Shown here one piece after another: positions 63,894 to 64,000 of a stretch of DNA of 64,000 nt. The DNA lies in the NCBI GenBank assembly GCA_019636385.1, contig JAHBXT010000004.1:248001-312000 (forward strand), read 5' to 3'. This DNA comes from Pirellulaceae bacterium (lineage in GTDB: Bacteria; Planctomycetota; Planctomycetia; Pirellulales; Pirellulaceae). The notes beneath the pieces are model-generated. The model made no database searches. It was not told the DNA's origin and saw only the letters and a program-made list of their open reading frames with translations. Both the position numbers and the translations under genes were made by a program. How positions within the stretch are numbered: position 1 is the first letter of the stretch; each line of letters opens with the position of its first letter.

Positions 63894-64000
63894 GTGAGCC
63901 TTAAGCAAAATGAAATCCATCAGGGAGACTGCATTGCGTTACTCAAACAGGTCAAAGCCGGTACAGTAGACCTAGTTTTTGCCGATCCTCCTTTCAATAT
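63894..64000 (+). CDS. DNA methyltransferase (N4/N6 type), N-terminal part
   Basis: Cut off by the window end after about 35 residues from a GTG at 63894, chosen for the AAAGGA 7 bases upstream; in-frame ATGs lie at 63843 and 63864. It shows GDCIALLKQVKAGTVDLVFADPPFN: the acidic-loop region and the DPPF catalytic motif (motif IV) near the N-terminus, the order of beta-class N4-cytosine/N6-adenine DNA methylases. Target and any partner nuclease lie beyond the window. Confidence 0.85.
   Translation, partial: MSLKQNEIHQGDCIALLKQVKAGTVDLVFADPPFN

Noticed and set aside
1..64000. CRISPR arrays, rRNA, tRNA
   Set aside because: No regularly spaced repeats of CRISPR size and no rRNA-like or convincing cloverleaf sequences were seen on reading; a covariance-model scan for tRNAs would be decisive and could not be run.

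Overview
The window looks like chromosome from a planctomycete, most likely of the Pirellulaceae type. The markers are a TIGR03000-domain surface protein, PEP-CTERM proteins, a dockerin-like EF-hand tail on a secreted nuclease-type enzyme, an HTTM-domain membrane protein, very long Y1-type transposase homologues, and generally poor Shine-Dalgarno sequences. Gene spacing is loose and strand use is mixed. No rRNA, confident tRNA or CRISPR array was seen. The assignment rests on recognised family features, not on a database search.

Layout. 1-3.2 kb: 3' end of a CzcA/CusA-type RND metal pump, a His-rich lipoprotein and a DUF3500 protein. 3.5-6.6 kb: thiC and a Tat-type exported amidase. 6.9-11.2 kb: a small mobile zone with a decayed ISAs1-family transposase, a GYF/zinc-ribbon membrane protein, a small excisionase-type HTH protein with a strong terminator, and Y1 transposase homologue no. 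1. 11.2-16.6 kb (minus strand): exported AXE1-like esterase, polyphosphate kinase and a ROK sugar kinase. 17.1-24.6 kb: secreted exo/endonuclease/phosphatase-fold protein, a PEP-CTERM protein with a striking dyad upstream, an RlmI-like methyltransferase, a Cys/His-rich exported protein and a creatininase-family amidohydrolase. 24.9-28.4 kb: an AAA+ ATPase, a membrane coiled-coil protein and a PspA-like protein in one operon. 28.6-30.7 kb: an overlapping ATP-grasp/zinc-metallopeptidase pair. 30.8-37.4 kb: LRR protein, rpmB, gatC, gatA, gatB, a stand-alone SAM-hydrolase C-terminal-domain protein and bioA. 37.4-49 kb: HTH protein, exported proteins, a secreted isoaspartyl methyltransferase fusion, a TIGR03000 protein, an HTTM operon with an adenylate-kinase-like protein and a YgiQ-type radical SAM protein, then a MIOX-type oxygenase and panB. 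49-56 kb: nadE, convergently overlapping a three-gene operon (EctB-like aminotransferase, adenylation-PCP-hydrolase fusion, GxCxG hydrolase). 56.2-60.6 kb: a decayed island with a broken WSGT-repeat PEP-CTERM gene, a truncated and frameshifted Hint/polymorphic-toxin fragment, palindromic repeats and Y1 homologue no. 2. 61-64 kb: a divergent MurE-like ligase, an HTH-EIIA fusion and the start of a DNA methyltransferase.

The most interesting systems are: (i) the EctB / A-PCP / two-hydrolase operon, whose two hydrolase modules resemble the exosortase-associated hydrolase pair; (ii) the AAA+ / coiled-coil / PspA operon, which resembles a Vps4-ESCRT-III pairing; and (iii) the 56-60.6 kb island, where GTCCCC-type palindromes and a 73-bp dispersed repeat lie around a Y1 (RAYT-like) gene and two degraded genes.
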